Shown here piece by piece: positions 1 through 5,432 of a DNA stretch of 5,432 nucleotides. The DNA is from Alphaproteobacteria bacterium. Lineage in GTDB: Bacteria; Pseudomonadota; Alphaproteobacteria; ATCC43930; CGMCC-115725. Location: contig JASHUO010000795.1 of the NCBI GenBank assembly GCA_030039975.1, positions 1 through 5,432 on the forward strand. Direction: 5' to 3'. The stretch's first letter is position 1; each line of letters starts with the position of its first letter. A model generated the notes under the pieces. The model saw only the letters and a list, made by a program, of their open reading frames with translations. It had not been told where the DNA came from and searched no databases. Position numbers and translations under genes: made by a program.

Positions 1-104
1 GCGACGATGCCGCCGCGCGGCACGGCGAAGCTGACACCGTCCACCGCCTGCAACCCGCGGAAGCGCTTCGACAGGCCGCGCACCTCGAGCAGCGGCGCGG
101 TCAT
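1..104 (-). CDS. livG: Branched-chain amino acid-type ABC transporter ATP-binding protein LivG, N-terminal fragment
   Basis: Only the first 34 codons are in the window; the gene runs off the left edge. The translation starts MTAPLLEVRGLSKRF and continues GLQAVDGVSF, the typical first beta strands of a LivG-type ABC ATPase, which powers import from the cytoplasmic face of the permease pair. The Walker A, signature and Walker B motifs would lie beyond the edge, so ATPase competence cannot be judged. The ATG (104-102) overlaps the TGA of livM as ATGA. A GGAG (forward-strand ctcc at 113-116) sits 8 bases upstream and supports this start. Assignment to LivG rather than LivF rests on the FRGLQAV-type opening and on the position directly after livM; both are family knowledge, not proof. 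Confidence 0.88.
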   Translation of the reverse strand, partial: MTAPLLEVRGLSKRFRGLQAVDGVSFAVPRGGIV

Positions 105-1096
105 CGCCGTGGCTCCAGGCCGATGAGGCGGCGGAGCCACGGCCAGATCCCGGCCGGCTGCAAGGCGACGATGGCGAGCAGCGCCGCGCCGTAGAGCCAT
201 TGCTTCAACCCGTCGATCTCGACGCCGCTGGTGAGCGAGGTCATGGCCTCGCCCAGCGTCGTCAGCAGAAAGGCGCCGAGGATCGGGCCGAAGAGGGTGC
301 CGAGTCCGCCGATGATCGGCGCGGTGATGATCTCGACGGAGCGGCCGATGGCGAACACGGTGTCGGGATAGAGGTTGTTGTCATAGAAGGCGAGAAAGCC
401 GCCGCCGAGCGCGGTCAGCGCCGCCGACAGCGCCATCGCCAGCACCTTGCAGCGGAAGACGTTGATGCCGAGCGCCTGTGCCGCCTCCTCGTCTTCGCGG
501 ATCGCCTGCCAGTAATAGCCGATGCGCCGATTGAGCAGGAGATGACTGAGGCCGAGCGCGCCGAGGGTCAACGCCAGCAGGAAATAGTAGAACATGCGCG
601 GCGAGCCGCGCAGCCGCAGCAGGTCCTGATGCGCGAGATTGGCGACGGGCAGAAACAGCCCTTCGGTAGCGCCGACCCATTTGAAATGGCCGAAGAGAAT
701 GCGAATGAATTCGGCAAAGGCGATGGTGAGCAGCGCGAAATAGACGCCACCGACGCGGAAGCGGAAGGAGAGCGCGGCAATGAGGCTGCCGGCGACGGCC
801 GCCACCGCCATGCCGGCGGGCATGCCGAGCCAGGGCGGGAGGCCGAAATGAACGAAGAGCGCCGCGCTGGTATAGGCGCCGAGCCCGACATAGAGCGCAT
901 GGCCGAGCGAGAGCTGTCCGGCGAAGCCGGTCACGATGTTCCAGGACTGGCCGAAATAGGCGGCGAACAGCACCACGACCAGCACCGAGACGATATAGTC
1001 ATTTACGAAGAAGGGCAGCGCCAGCATGACAGCGACGAAGAGGCCGAGCGCCGCCGCAACGCGCGGCGACAGGCCGAGCAAGAACACGCCTCTCAT
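101..1096 (-). CDS. livM: Branched-chain amino acid-type ABC transporter permease LivM
   Basis: A 331-residue polytopic inner-membrane protein of the BPD_transp_2 family, one half of the translocation channel that pairs with LivH. Visible family marks are hydrophobic segments from about residue 10 onward, the GFAGQLSLGHALYVGLGAY block at 57-75, a cytoplasmic loop AIREDEEAAQALGIN at 198-212 that corresponds to the ATPase-contacting loop, and IIGGLGTLFGPILGA at 261-275. The length is normal for LivM. The reading frame stays open far upstream (to 1360), but that extension is Arg/His/Ala-rich shadow of livH. The ATG at 1096 gives a hydrophobic N-terminus and overlaps the livH stop as ATGA. No strong ribosome site is visible (only a GGGG), which fits translational coupling to livH. 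Substrate specificity is not set by this subunit. Confidence 0.95.
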   Translation of the reverse strand: MRGVFLLGLSPRVAAALGLFVAVMLALPFFVNDYIVSVLVVVLFAAYFGQSWNIVTGFAGQLSLGHALYVGLGAYTSAALFVHFGLPPWLGMPAGMAVAAVAGSLIAALSFRFRVGGVYFALLTIAFAEFIRILFGHFKWVGATEGLFLPVANLAHQDLLRLRGSPRMFYYFLLALTLGALGLSHLLLNRRIGYYWQAIREDEEAAQALGINVFRCKVLAMALSAALTALGGGFLAFYDNNLYPDTVFAIGRSVEIITAPIIGGLGTLFGPILGAFLLTTLGEAMTSLTSGVEIDGLKQWLYGAALLAIVALQPAGIWPWLRRLIGLEPRR

Positions 1097-1950
1097 GCGC
1101 GCCCCAGCAAGCCTTGCGGCCGGACCAGCAGCACCAGGATGAGGAGCGCGAAGCTGAAGGCGCTTTTGAAGGAGGGCTCGATGACGAAGCCCGAGAGCGC
1201 TTCGGACACGCCGACCAGCACGCCGCCCAGCAGCGCCCCCGGCATGCTGCCGAGGCCGCCGAGAATGACGATGATGAAAGCGAGGAGGGTATAGTCGGTG
1301 GCGATGTAGGGCTCGACATCGACGAGCAGCAGCATGAGCGCGCCGGCCGCGCCGACGCAAGCGGCGCCGAGGCCGAAAGTGATGGCGTAGAGGCGCTTCA
1401 CGTCGAGGCCGACGACCTGCGCGCCGATCTGGTTGTCGGCGCAGGCGCGAATCGCTTTTCCCGTGCGGGTGAAGCGGAAGAAGGCCCAGAGCGCCGCCGC
1501 GCCGAGCGTCGCGCCCGCCGCGGCGATGACACGCACCTTGTCGAGCAGCAGGCCGCCGATCTGATAGCTGTCATAGGCATAGTCGAGCTGCACATTGCGC
1601 GCATCGGGGCCGAAGCCCATCAGCAGGCTCGCGGTGATGACGGTGGCAAGGGCGAGCAGCAGCAGGAACTGCTCGTGATCCGGACGCGCGATATAGCGGT
1701 TGATGAGCAGGCGTTGCAGCGCGTAACCGAGGAGAAAGAGCAGCACGGTGACCGGCACCAGCATCAGCAGCGGGTCGAGCCCAGTGACGGTGCTGGCGAG
1801 GTATGTCGCGTACATCGCCACCACCATCATTTCGCCATGGGCGAAATTGACCACGCGGATGACGCCGAAGATCACCGAGAGGCCGAGCGCCATCAGCCCG
1901 TAGACCAGTCCGGTGAGCAGCCCCGCGACGATGATGTTGAGGTAGAGCAT
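1093..1950 (-). CDS. livH: Branched-chain amino acid-type ABC transporter permease LivH
   Basis: A 285-residue inner-membrane permease of the BPD_transp_2 family, partner of LivM. The N-terminus MLYLNIIVAGLLTGLVYGLM leads into FGVIRVVNFAHGEMMVVA (about 28-45), the classic LivH signature. A cytoplasmic loop TRTGKAIRACADNQIGAQVVG (161-181, a likely contact with LivG/LivF) and GGLGSMPGALLGG (231-243) follow. The length is usual for the family and no frame break is seen. It lies 39 bases after the binding protein stop and overlaps livM by 4 bases. No convincing Shine-Dalgarno precedes the ATG; a short GC hairpin (1957-1969) occupies that place instead. Family and role are certain; the transported substrate is not. 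Confidence 0.95.
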   Translation of the reverse strand: MLYLNIIVAGLLTGLVYGLMALGLSVIFGVIRVVNFAHGEMMVVAMYATYLASTVTGLDPLLMLVPVTVLLFLLGYALQRLLINRYIARPDHEQFLLLLALATVITASLLMGFGPDARNVQLDYAYDSYQIGGLLLDKVRVIAAAGATLGAAALWAFFRFTRTGKAIRACADNQIGAQVVGLDVKRLYAITFGLGAACVGAAGALMLLLVDVEPYIATDYTLLAFIIVILGGLGSMPGALLGGVLVGVSEALSGFVIEPSFKSAFSFALLILVLLVRPQGLLGRA

Positions 1951-1956
1951 GGGGCC

Positions 1957-1969
1957 GCGGGCTGCCCGC
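1957..1969 (-). other. Short GC hairpin in the gap before livH
   Basis: In the 39-base gap between the binding protein stop and livH, GCGGG and CCCGC form a perfect 5-bp stem with a 3-base loop, ending 6 bases before the livH ATG, where a Shine-Dalgarno would normally be. It has no T-run, so it is not a standard terminator. It might slow livH translation or protect the upstream message from exonucleases, which would raise binding protein over permease. In DNA this GC-rich a 5-bp stem can easily arise by chance. Confidence 0.3.
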
Positions 1970-1989
1970 TCGCCGTCGCCTCGATGGGC

Positions 1990-3219
1990 TCAGCTGCGCG
2001 CGGACCAGCTCGGCACGGGGAAGACCGGCTTGGCCTCGGCATTCTCTGCCGGCAGCACGACGGTCGGCTTGCCCTTCAGGATCTGCAGCACGCCCGAGGG
2101 CAGGTTGACGTTCTGTCCTTTGGCGTCGAAGGTGATGGGGCCGCCGATCATGATCCGGTCCTTGATGTTGGTCGCCTTGAGCGCCTCGACGAGCGCCTGC
2201 GGCTTGGTCGAGCCGGCGCGCTTATAGGCGTCGCCGATGATCAGGAAGCCTTCGAAGGTGAAGCCGGCATCGAGCGTGCAGATATCGTCCGGATAGGCCT
2301 TGTTCCACGCCGCTTCGAAGGTATGGGCGAAACTCTGCTTGGGATCGAGCCAGGGAATGTTGGTGATGGCATAGTCGGCGTATTTGCCCAGCACCTTCAT
2401 GAACTGCGTCTGGTACATGCCGGGGCTGCCGGGGCTGATGATGCCCATTGGCTCGTATTTCTGCTTCACCATCTCGCGCACCATGAGGATGGCGTCGTTG
2501 AGCCGCGTCACCGCCATGTGGATGTCCGCTTTGGCCGCCTTGGCCTTCGCCACCTCGATCGAGAGGTCCTTCGCCTGCGGGTCGTAGGAGATCGTCTCGA
2601 CGATGTGGAAGGGCAGGTTGGCCTTCGGCATCAGCATGTTGATGCCCTTCAGCATGGTCTGCCCGAAGGTGTCGTTGACGATCATCAGCACCGCGGTCTT
2701 GGGCGTGGTGCTGGTCGCCTTGAAGAGATCGTTGAACCGGGCAAGGCCGTGCTCGCCGAGCATCACGCTGGTCGGGAAATTGCGGAAGACGAATTTGTAG
2801 CCTTGCTCGGTGATGGCGGGATCGGAGCCGATATTGATGACGAAGGGAATGCCGTTCTGCTCGGCGACCTGGGCGATGGCGAAGGTCTGGCCGCTGTCGA
2901 AGGCGCCGACCAGGATTTCGACCCCTTCGCGGATCAGCTTCTCCGCCTGGGTGCGCGCCACCTCGGGCTTCGATTCGGTATCGGCGTCGACGACCTCGAT
3001 GGCATAGCCCATCTCGGGCAGCATCTTCTTGGCAAGGTCGACCGAGCGCTGGCAGCCCTGGCCGATCAACGCTTCATAGCCCGAACGCGGCAACAGGCTG
3101 CCGATCTTGATCGGCTTCGTCGCGGCACGAGCGCTGCGGCCGAGGCCGGTGCCGGTCAGCAGGGCGCCCGTCGCGGCGGCGCCCAAGCCGAAATCGCGGC
3201 GCGTCATATGGTGCTTCAT
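1990..3219 (-). CDS. ABC transporter periplasmic substrate-binding protein, LivJ/LivK-like (Peripla_BP_6), Tat-exported
   Basis: A 409-residue type I periplasmic binding protein that should deliver ligand to LivHM. The N-terminus carries a twin-arginine signal, MTRRDFGLGAAATGALLTG (Arg7-Arg8), ending near SARA|ATKP (cut after about residue 32). The mature protein opens with PIKIGSLLPRSGYEALIGQG and has the family blocks KLIREGVEILVGAFDSGQT (94-112), GIPFVINIGSDP (123-134) and VNDTFGQTMLKG (181-192). The start at 3219 is chosen because a forward-strand cctcc (GGAGG on the minus strand) at 3225-3229 lies 5 bases upstream; the Met at 3207 is a possible alternative. The frame stays open beyond 3219 only as shadow. 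As first gene of the operon it is usually the most highly expressed. The ligand could be branched-chain amino acids, but this family also binds amides, urea and aromatic acids, so no gene symbol is given. Confidence 0.93.
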   Translation of the reverse strand: MKHHMTRRDFGLGAAATGALLTGTGLGRSARAATKPIKIGSLLPRSGYEALIGQGCQRSVDLAKKMLPEMGYAIEVVDADTESKPEVARTQAEKLIREGVEILVGAFDSGQTFAIAQVAEQNGIPFVINIGSDPAITEQGYKFVFRNFPTSVMLGEHGLARFNDLFKATSTTPKTAVLMIVNDTFGQTMLKGINMLMPKANLPFHIVETISYDPQAKDLSIEVAKAKAAKADIHMAVTRLNDAILMVREMVKQKYEPMGIISPGSPGMYQTQFMKVLGKYADYAITNIPWLDPKQSFAHTFEAAWNKAYPDDICTLDAGFTFEGFLIIGDAYKRAGSTKPQALVEALKATNIKDRIMIGGPITFDAKGQNVNLPSGVLQILKGKPTVVLPAENAEAKPVFPVPSWSARS

Positions 3220-3224
3220 CGATG

Positions 3225-3229
3225 CCTCC
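3225..3229 (-). promoter_or_regulatory. Ribosome binding site of the substrate-binding protein gene
   Basis: GGAGG on the minus strand, 5 bases before the ATG at 3219. It is the strongest Shine-Dalgarno of the operon and decides the start against the downstream Met at 3207 and the open upstream frame. Confidence 0.75.
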
Positions 3230-3250
3230 CCGCGCGGCGGCGGACGCCGC

Positions 3251-3279
3251 ATTACAAGGTTTTTAGCTCGGATTGTCAG
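3251..3279 (-). promoter_or_regulatory. Sigma70-type promoter of the liv operon
   Basis: On the minus strand CTGACA (3279-3274, 5 of 6 to TTGACA) is followed after exactly 17 bases by TGTAAT (3256-3251, 5 of 6 to TATAAT). Transcription would start near 3244, leaving a leader of about 25 bases that includes the GGAGG site. Both hexamers, the ideal spacing and the position directly upstream of the first operon gene agree, in a local AT-richer patch of an otherwise GC-rich window. No operator dyad was recognised beside it. Confidence 0.65.
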
Positions 3280-3420
3280 CCGTCCGACGCTTCGCGCCAC
3301 CATAAACAAAAGCGCGGGGGGATCAAGCCGAGCCTCGCCTCCAGCGGGCGCGGCCGTATCTCCCGTTGCGTTGTCGCGGCGAGACTTTAGACTGCGGCCA
3401 TCGCCGAGTCGGGACGTTTG

Positions 3421-4371
3421 ATGAGCCGCCAGGATCTGTTTCCGCCGATCGAGCCTTATGCCACCGGCATGCTCAGGCTCGACGGACCGCATGTGATGTA
3501 TTGGGAGCAGTCCGGCAACCCGCGCGGCTTGCCCGTCGTCTTCCTTCATGGCGGGCCCGGCGCCGGCGCAACACCGACCCATCGCCGCTTTTTCGACCCA
3601 CAGGCCTACCGCATTATCGTCTTCGATCAGCGCGGCGCCGGGCGCTCGACGCCGCTTGGCTCGCTCAGCGACAATACGACGCAGCATCTGGTCGCGGATA
3701 TGGAGCGCTTGCGCCAGCATCTCGGCATCGAGCGCTGGGCCGTGTTCGGCGGCTCCTGGGGCTCGACGCTCGGACTCGCCTATGCCGAGGAGCATCCGAC
3801 GCACTGCGCCGGCCTCGTGCTGCGCGGCATCTTTCTCTGCCGCCGGAGCGAGGTCGACTGGTTTCTCTATGGCATGCGCACCGTGTTCCCCGAAGCCTGG
3901 CGCGCCTTCGCAAATTTCTTGCCGGAGAGCGAGCGCGGCGATCTGCTGGAAAGCTATTACCTCAGGCTCACCCATTCCGATCCTGCCGTGCACATGCCGG
4001 CGGCGCGCGCCTGGAGCACCTATGAGGGCGCCTGCTCGACGCTGCTGCCGAGTCCGGACACGGTGGCGGCCTTCGGCGAGGATCGCATGGCGCTCGGCCT
4101 CGCTCGCATCGAGGCGCATTACTTCCTGCACAATGTCATTCCGCCCGAGCGCGACCTGCTGCGACGCGTCGACCGGGTCCGCCGCATCCCCGCCTTCATC
4201 GTCCAGGGCCGCTACGACATGGTGTGCCCCATGGTCAGCGCCGACGAACTTGCCCGCGCCTGGCCCGAAGCGGAATACACGGTGGTTGCCGATGCCGGCC
4301 ATTCCGCGATGGAGCCAGGAATTCGCGCGCGGCTCGTCGCCGCCACGGAGAAGCTGCGGCGCAGCTTCTGA
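3421..4371 (+). CDS. pip: Proline iminopeptidase (prolyl aminopeptidase, alpha/beta hydrolase, family S33)
   Basis: A 316-residue cytosolic serine peptidase that removes N-terminal proline from peptides. The oxyanion-hole motif HGGPG is at 43-47, FDQRGAGRST at 68-77, and the nucleophile elbow GGSWG places Ser112. The acid Asp266 sits in GRYDMVCP and the base His294 in DAGHSAMEPG; codons for all three were checked on the sequence. The spacing and the opening FPPIEPYATGML are typical of the monomeric S33 Pip family, as is the length. The start is ATG 3421; a TTG immediately before it (3418) is possible but less likely. GGGA at 3411-3414 is a modest ribosome site 6 bases upstream. The gene is divergent from the liv operon, so peptide turnover and amino acid uptake may share control, but this is only suggested by position. 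Confidence 0.96.
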   Translation: MSRQDLFPPIEPYATGMLRLDGPHVMYWEQSGNPRGLPVVFLHGGPGAGATPTHRRFFDPQAYRIIVFDQRGAGRSTPLGSLSDNTTQHLVADMERLRQHLGIERWAVFGGSWGSTLGLAYAEEHPTHCAGLVLRGIFLCRRSEVDWFLYGMRTVFPEAWRAFANFLPESERGDLLESYYLRLTHSDPAVHMPAARAWSTYEGACSTLLPSPDTVAAFGEDRMALGLARIEAHYFLHNVIPPERDLLRRVDRVRRIPAFIVQGRYDMVCPMVSADELARAWPEAEYTVVADAGHSAMEPGIRARLVAATEKLRRSF

Positions 4372-4386
4372 AAACGGCCGCGATGC

Positions 4387-4413
4387 TTGCCACCCTGCGG
4401 CGAAGTCTATAGA
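4387..4413 (+). promoter_or_regulatory. Possible promoter of pagL
   Basis: TTGCCA (4387-4392, 5 of 6 to TTGACA) and TATAGA (4408-4413, 4 of 6 to TATAAT) lie between pip and pagL. The spacing is 15 bases, shorter than ideal. It would give a leader of about 25 bases. If real, pagL can be transcribed independently of pip, despite the gap of only 74 bases. Confidence 0.35.
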
Positions 4414-4428
4414 TAGCTCTCGTCGCGT

Positions 4429-4436
4429 GGGGGGAG
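4429..4436 (+). promoter_or_regulatory. Ribosome binding site deciding the pagL start
   Basis: GGGGGGAG abuts the first ATG (4437) with no spacer, which is too close to be used for it. It lies 9 bases from the second in-frame ATG at 4446, a workable distance. The second Met is therefore preferred, which also leaves a cleaner signal peptide beginning MNHRLGG. Confidence 0.6.
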
Positions 4437-4445
4437 ATGTCCAAA

Positions 4446-4961
4446 ATGAACCATCGGCTCGGCGGTGTCGGAGCGGCTGTCGCCGTGCTCGCGCTGCTCG
4501 CTTCGGCTGCCGCGGCGCGCGCGGATGACGGCGATCTGCTCACGATCGGCGGCGGCGCCTACAACGTGCTGCACAACAACAAGGAAGCGCAGCTGCGCAC
4601 CGAATACCGCTTCGGCTATCGCTTCCTTTACATCATCCGTCCGATTGCCGGCGTGCTCGCCACCAACAAGGGCAGCTTTTACGGCTATGGCGGCTTTCGC
4701 TTCGACGCCCAGATCGGCGAGCATTTCGTCATCACGCCGGAGCTCGCGGTCGGCGGTTGGTCGCAGGGCGGCGGCAAGGATCTCGGCGGCACCCTCGAAT
4801 TCAAGAGCGGCGGCGAGTTCGCTTACCGCTTCAGCGATAACTCGCGCCTCGGATTCCTTTTCGACCACATCTCCAACGCCGGCATCTACAAAAAGAATCC
4901 CGGCGTCGAATCGGCGATGCTGATGTACTCCATCCCGATCGACTGGTTCAGCGGGCCATAG
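4446..4961 (+). CDS. pagL: Outer-membrane lipid A 3-O-deacylase, PagL family (acyloxyacyl hydrolase)
   Basis: A 171-residue secreted protein (174 if the ATG at 4437 is used). Residues 1-26 are a signal peptide: a basic start, a hydrophobic Ala/Leu/Val core, and ARA|DD for cleavage. The rest alternates polar and aromatic residues, as in a small beta barrel. Near the C-terminus, FDHISNAGIYKKNPGVES (139-156) carries the PagL active site: His141, Ser143 and Glu155. The His-to-Ser (+2) and His-to-Glu (+14) spacing equals the catalytic triad known for Pseudomonas PagL (His126, Ser128, Glu140). Such enzymes remove the 3-linked acyl chain of lipid A in the outer leaflet. The C-terminus, DWFSGP, lacks the terminal aromatic residue usual for barrel proteins. 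Activity on this organism's own lipid A is inferred. Confidence 0.88.
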   Translation: MNHRLGGVGAAVAVLALLASAAAARADDGDLLTIGGGAYNVLHNNKEAQLRTEYRFGYRFLYIIRPIAGVLATNKGSFYGYGGFRFDAQIGEHFVITPELAVGGWSQGGGKDLGGTLEFKSGGEFAYRFSDNSRLGFLFDHISNAGIYKKNPGVESAMLMYSIPIDWFSGP

Positions 4962-5022
4962 CGCGAATTACCCGCGCGCCGCAGAGCAATCGCATCTGTC
5001 ATCGCGCCCGCAACACGAACCG

Positions 5023-5123
5023 ATTCACTACAGAGGCACGGAGATCACAGAGAAACGAAGAATGGCGCGCTTCGCGCGCCAAACACGTAATTCTCTGTGT
5101 CCTCCGTGCCTCTGTGGTGGAAT
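5023..5123. repeat. Large imperfect palindrome with nested GC hairpin (REP-like element)
   Basis: The arms at 5023-5054 and 5091-5123 are inverted copies that pair over about 29 positions. They contain a perfect 14-bp block (5030-5043 with 5102-5115) and a perfect 9-bp block (5046-5054 with 5091-5099), separated by two mismatches, plus one T/G position and a one-base bulge near the outer end. The 36-base centre contains a second perfect hairpin, GGCGCGC-TTC-GCGCGCC (5064-5080). The arms are built from CACAGAG/GGCACGGAG-type words and are less GC-rich than the surroundings. I recall similar words as dispersed intergenic repeats in many bacterial genomes, but this is memory and not a search. 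It could end transcription, stabilise the pagL message, or be a non-autonomous element. Confidence 0.85.
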
Positions 5124-5261
5124 CCATATGTGATTGCGTTGTCGAGGCGGGGCGTTGACAACAACGCGGTCGAATCTCTCCGACGCCGCGATCTTCGGCG
5201 GTTATTAACCATATCGGCTTGGCCGATCGCGGCGTGCGTTCGCGCGGCTTGTGTCCCGTCG

Positions 5262-5277
5262 TTAACGAGGGCTCAAC
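5262..5277 (+). promoter_or_regulatory. CtrA-like binding site upstream of cheY
   Basis: TTAA-N7-TCAAC matches the alphaproteobacterial CtrA consensus TTAA-N7-TTAAC with one mismatch. It lies about 80 bases before the cheY start, a suitable place for a regulator site. CtrA commonly controls motility and chemotaxis genes in this class. A single 8-base match of this kind can occur by chance, although TTAA is scarce in DNA this GC-rich. Confidence 0.4.
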
Positions 5278-5356
5278 CGATGCGCTCTATTTTGCGCGTG
5301 TTGCGGCGGAAGCGACCGGCGCCCCGCCCCCTCAAGATCGAGCTGGAGTACGCGCT

Positions 5357-5432
5357 TTGCGAAACATCGAAAAACATGTGTTGGTGGTCGACGACTACAA
5401 CACGATGCGGCGCATTCTGCGCAACCTGCTGT
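5357..5432 (+). CDS. cheY: CheY-type chemotaxis response regulator, N-terminal fragment
   Basis: The first 25 codons run off the right edge. The translation MRNIEKHVLVVDDYNTMRR continues ILRNLL. This is the receiver-domain start of CheY: the acidic pair Asp12-Asp13 that binds magnesium, followed by TMRR and IxRNLL, close to the E. coli CheY pattern VVDDFSTMRRIVRNLL and with the same numbering. The phosphorylated Asp (about 57) lies outside. The start is TTG at 5357, supported by GGAG at 5345-5348, 8 bases upstream; there is no in-frame ATG nearby. The frame is open further upstream but without CheY-like sequence. A longer response regulator with a CheY-like receiver cannot be excluded. Confidence 0.82.
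   Translation, partial: MRNIEKHVLVVDDYNTMRRILRNLL

Larger units (their letters stand above)
4962..5356. other. Non-coding stretch between pagL and cheY
   Basis: These 395 bases carry no credible gene. They hold a large palindrome (5023-5123), a small inverted repeat GTTGTC/GACAAC (5138-5143 and 5157-5162), an isolated TTAACC (5205-5210) and a CtrA-like box (5262-5277). The last 75 or so bases before cheY are probably its leader. No rho-independent terminator with a T-run was seen after pagL. Confidence 0.7.

Noticed and set aside
200..1294. A 364-codon plus-strand frame opposite livM
   Set aside because: Low-complexity Arg/Glu/Gly/Ala composition with no recognisable domain; antisense to a well-supported permease.
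1114..3390. A 758-codon open frame on the plus strand opposite livH and the binding protein gene
   Set aside because: Its protein is an Asp/Glu/Arg/His/Gly-rich mixture with no domain, and it lies wholly antisense to clear transporter genes. It is a high-GC mirror frame.
3366..3393. Possible pip promoter TTGCGT-N16-TAGACT
   Set aside because: Only 3 of 6 and 4 of 6 matches to consensus; too weak to list as a feature although the position is plausible.
3220..4302. Upstream extension of the binding protein frame, to 770 codons on the minus strand
   Set aside because: The extension lies antisense to pip. The Tat signal, GGAGG site and promoter all place the start at 3219.
3548..4528. A 326-codon frame overlapping pip in another plus-strand frame
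   Set aside because: Ser/Arg/Ala-rich shadow of pip, which has an intact catalytic triad in its own frame.
5062..5133. A 23-residue open frame starting MARFARQ inside the palindrome
   Set aside because: No ribosome site, and it is made almost entirely of repeat sequence, so coding is unlikely.
5138..5167. Inverted repeat GTTGTC-N13-GACAAC and a TTGACA at 5155-5160
   Set aside because: The half sites are only six bases long, and no -10 hexamer lies 16-18 bases after TTGACA, so neither an operator nor a promoter can be supported.
5280..5432. Open frame from ATG 5280 (MRSILRVLRRK)
   Set aside because: It runs out of frame over the clear CheY N-terminus and becomes Thr/Cys-rich there. It is a shadow.

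Overview
The window is high-GC DNA, roughly two-thirds G+C by eye, and looks like an alphaproteobacterial chromosome, probably of the Rhizobiales type. Three things suggest this: the codon usage, a CheY-like N-terminus of the kind found there, and a CtrA-like TTAA-N7-TCAA box upstream of that gene. The taxonomy is an inference from style, not from a marker gene. No mobile element, CRISPR array, tRNA or rRNA was seen.

Left half (1-3219, minus strand): a branched-chain amino acid (HAAT/Liv) type ABC importer operon, transcribed right to left. The order is a Tat-exported periplasmic binding protein (3219-1990), permease LivH (1950-1093), permease LivM (1096-101) and the first 34 codons of ATPase LivG (104-1). 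The permease and ATPase genes are joined by 4-base ATGA overlaps, so translational coupling is likely. A good sigma70-type promoter (CTGACA-N17-TGTAAT on the minus strand) lies just upstream of the binding protein gene. LivF, the second ATPase normally present, would be outside the window. The true ligand cannot be told from sequence, because this family also imports amides, urea and aromatic acids.

Middle (3421-4371, plus strand): a complete proline iminopeptidase (pip), divergent from the importer across a 201-base gap. The catalytic Ser112, Asp266 and His294 are all present. It is followed by a 171-residue outer-membrane lipid A 3-O-deacylase (pagL, 4446-4961), which has a signal peptide and the family His-x-Ser...Glu active site.

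Right end (4962-5432): a 395-base non-coding stretch holding a strong 101-base imperfect palindrome with a nested GC hairpin (REP-like), then a CtrA-like box. The window ends in the first 25 codons of a CheY-type chemotaxis response regulator that appears to start at TTG. The genes are ordinary for the group. The least-explained element is the palindrome between pagL and cheY.
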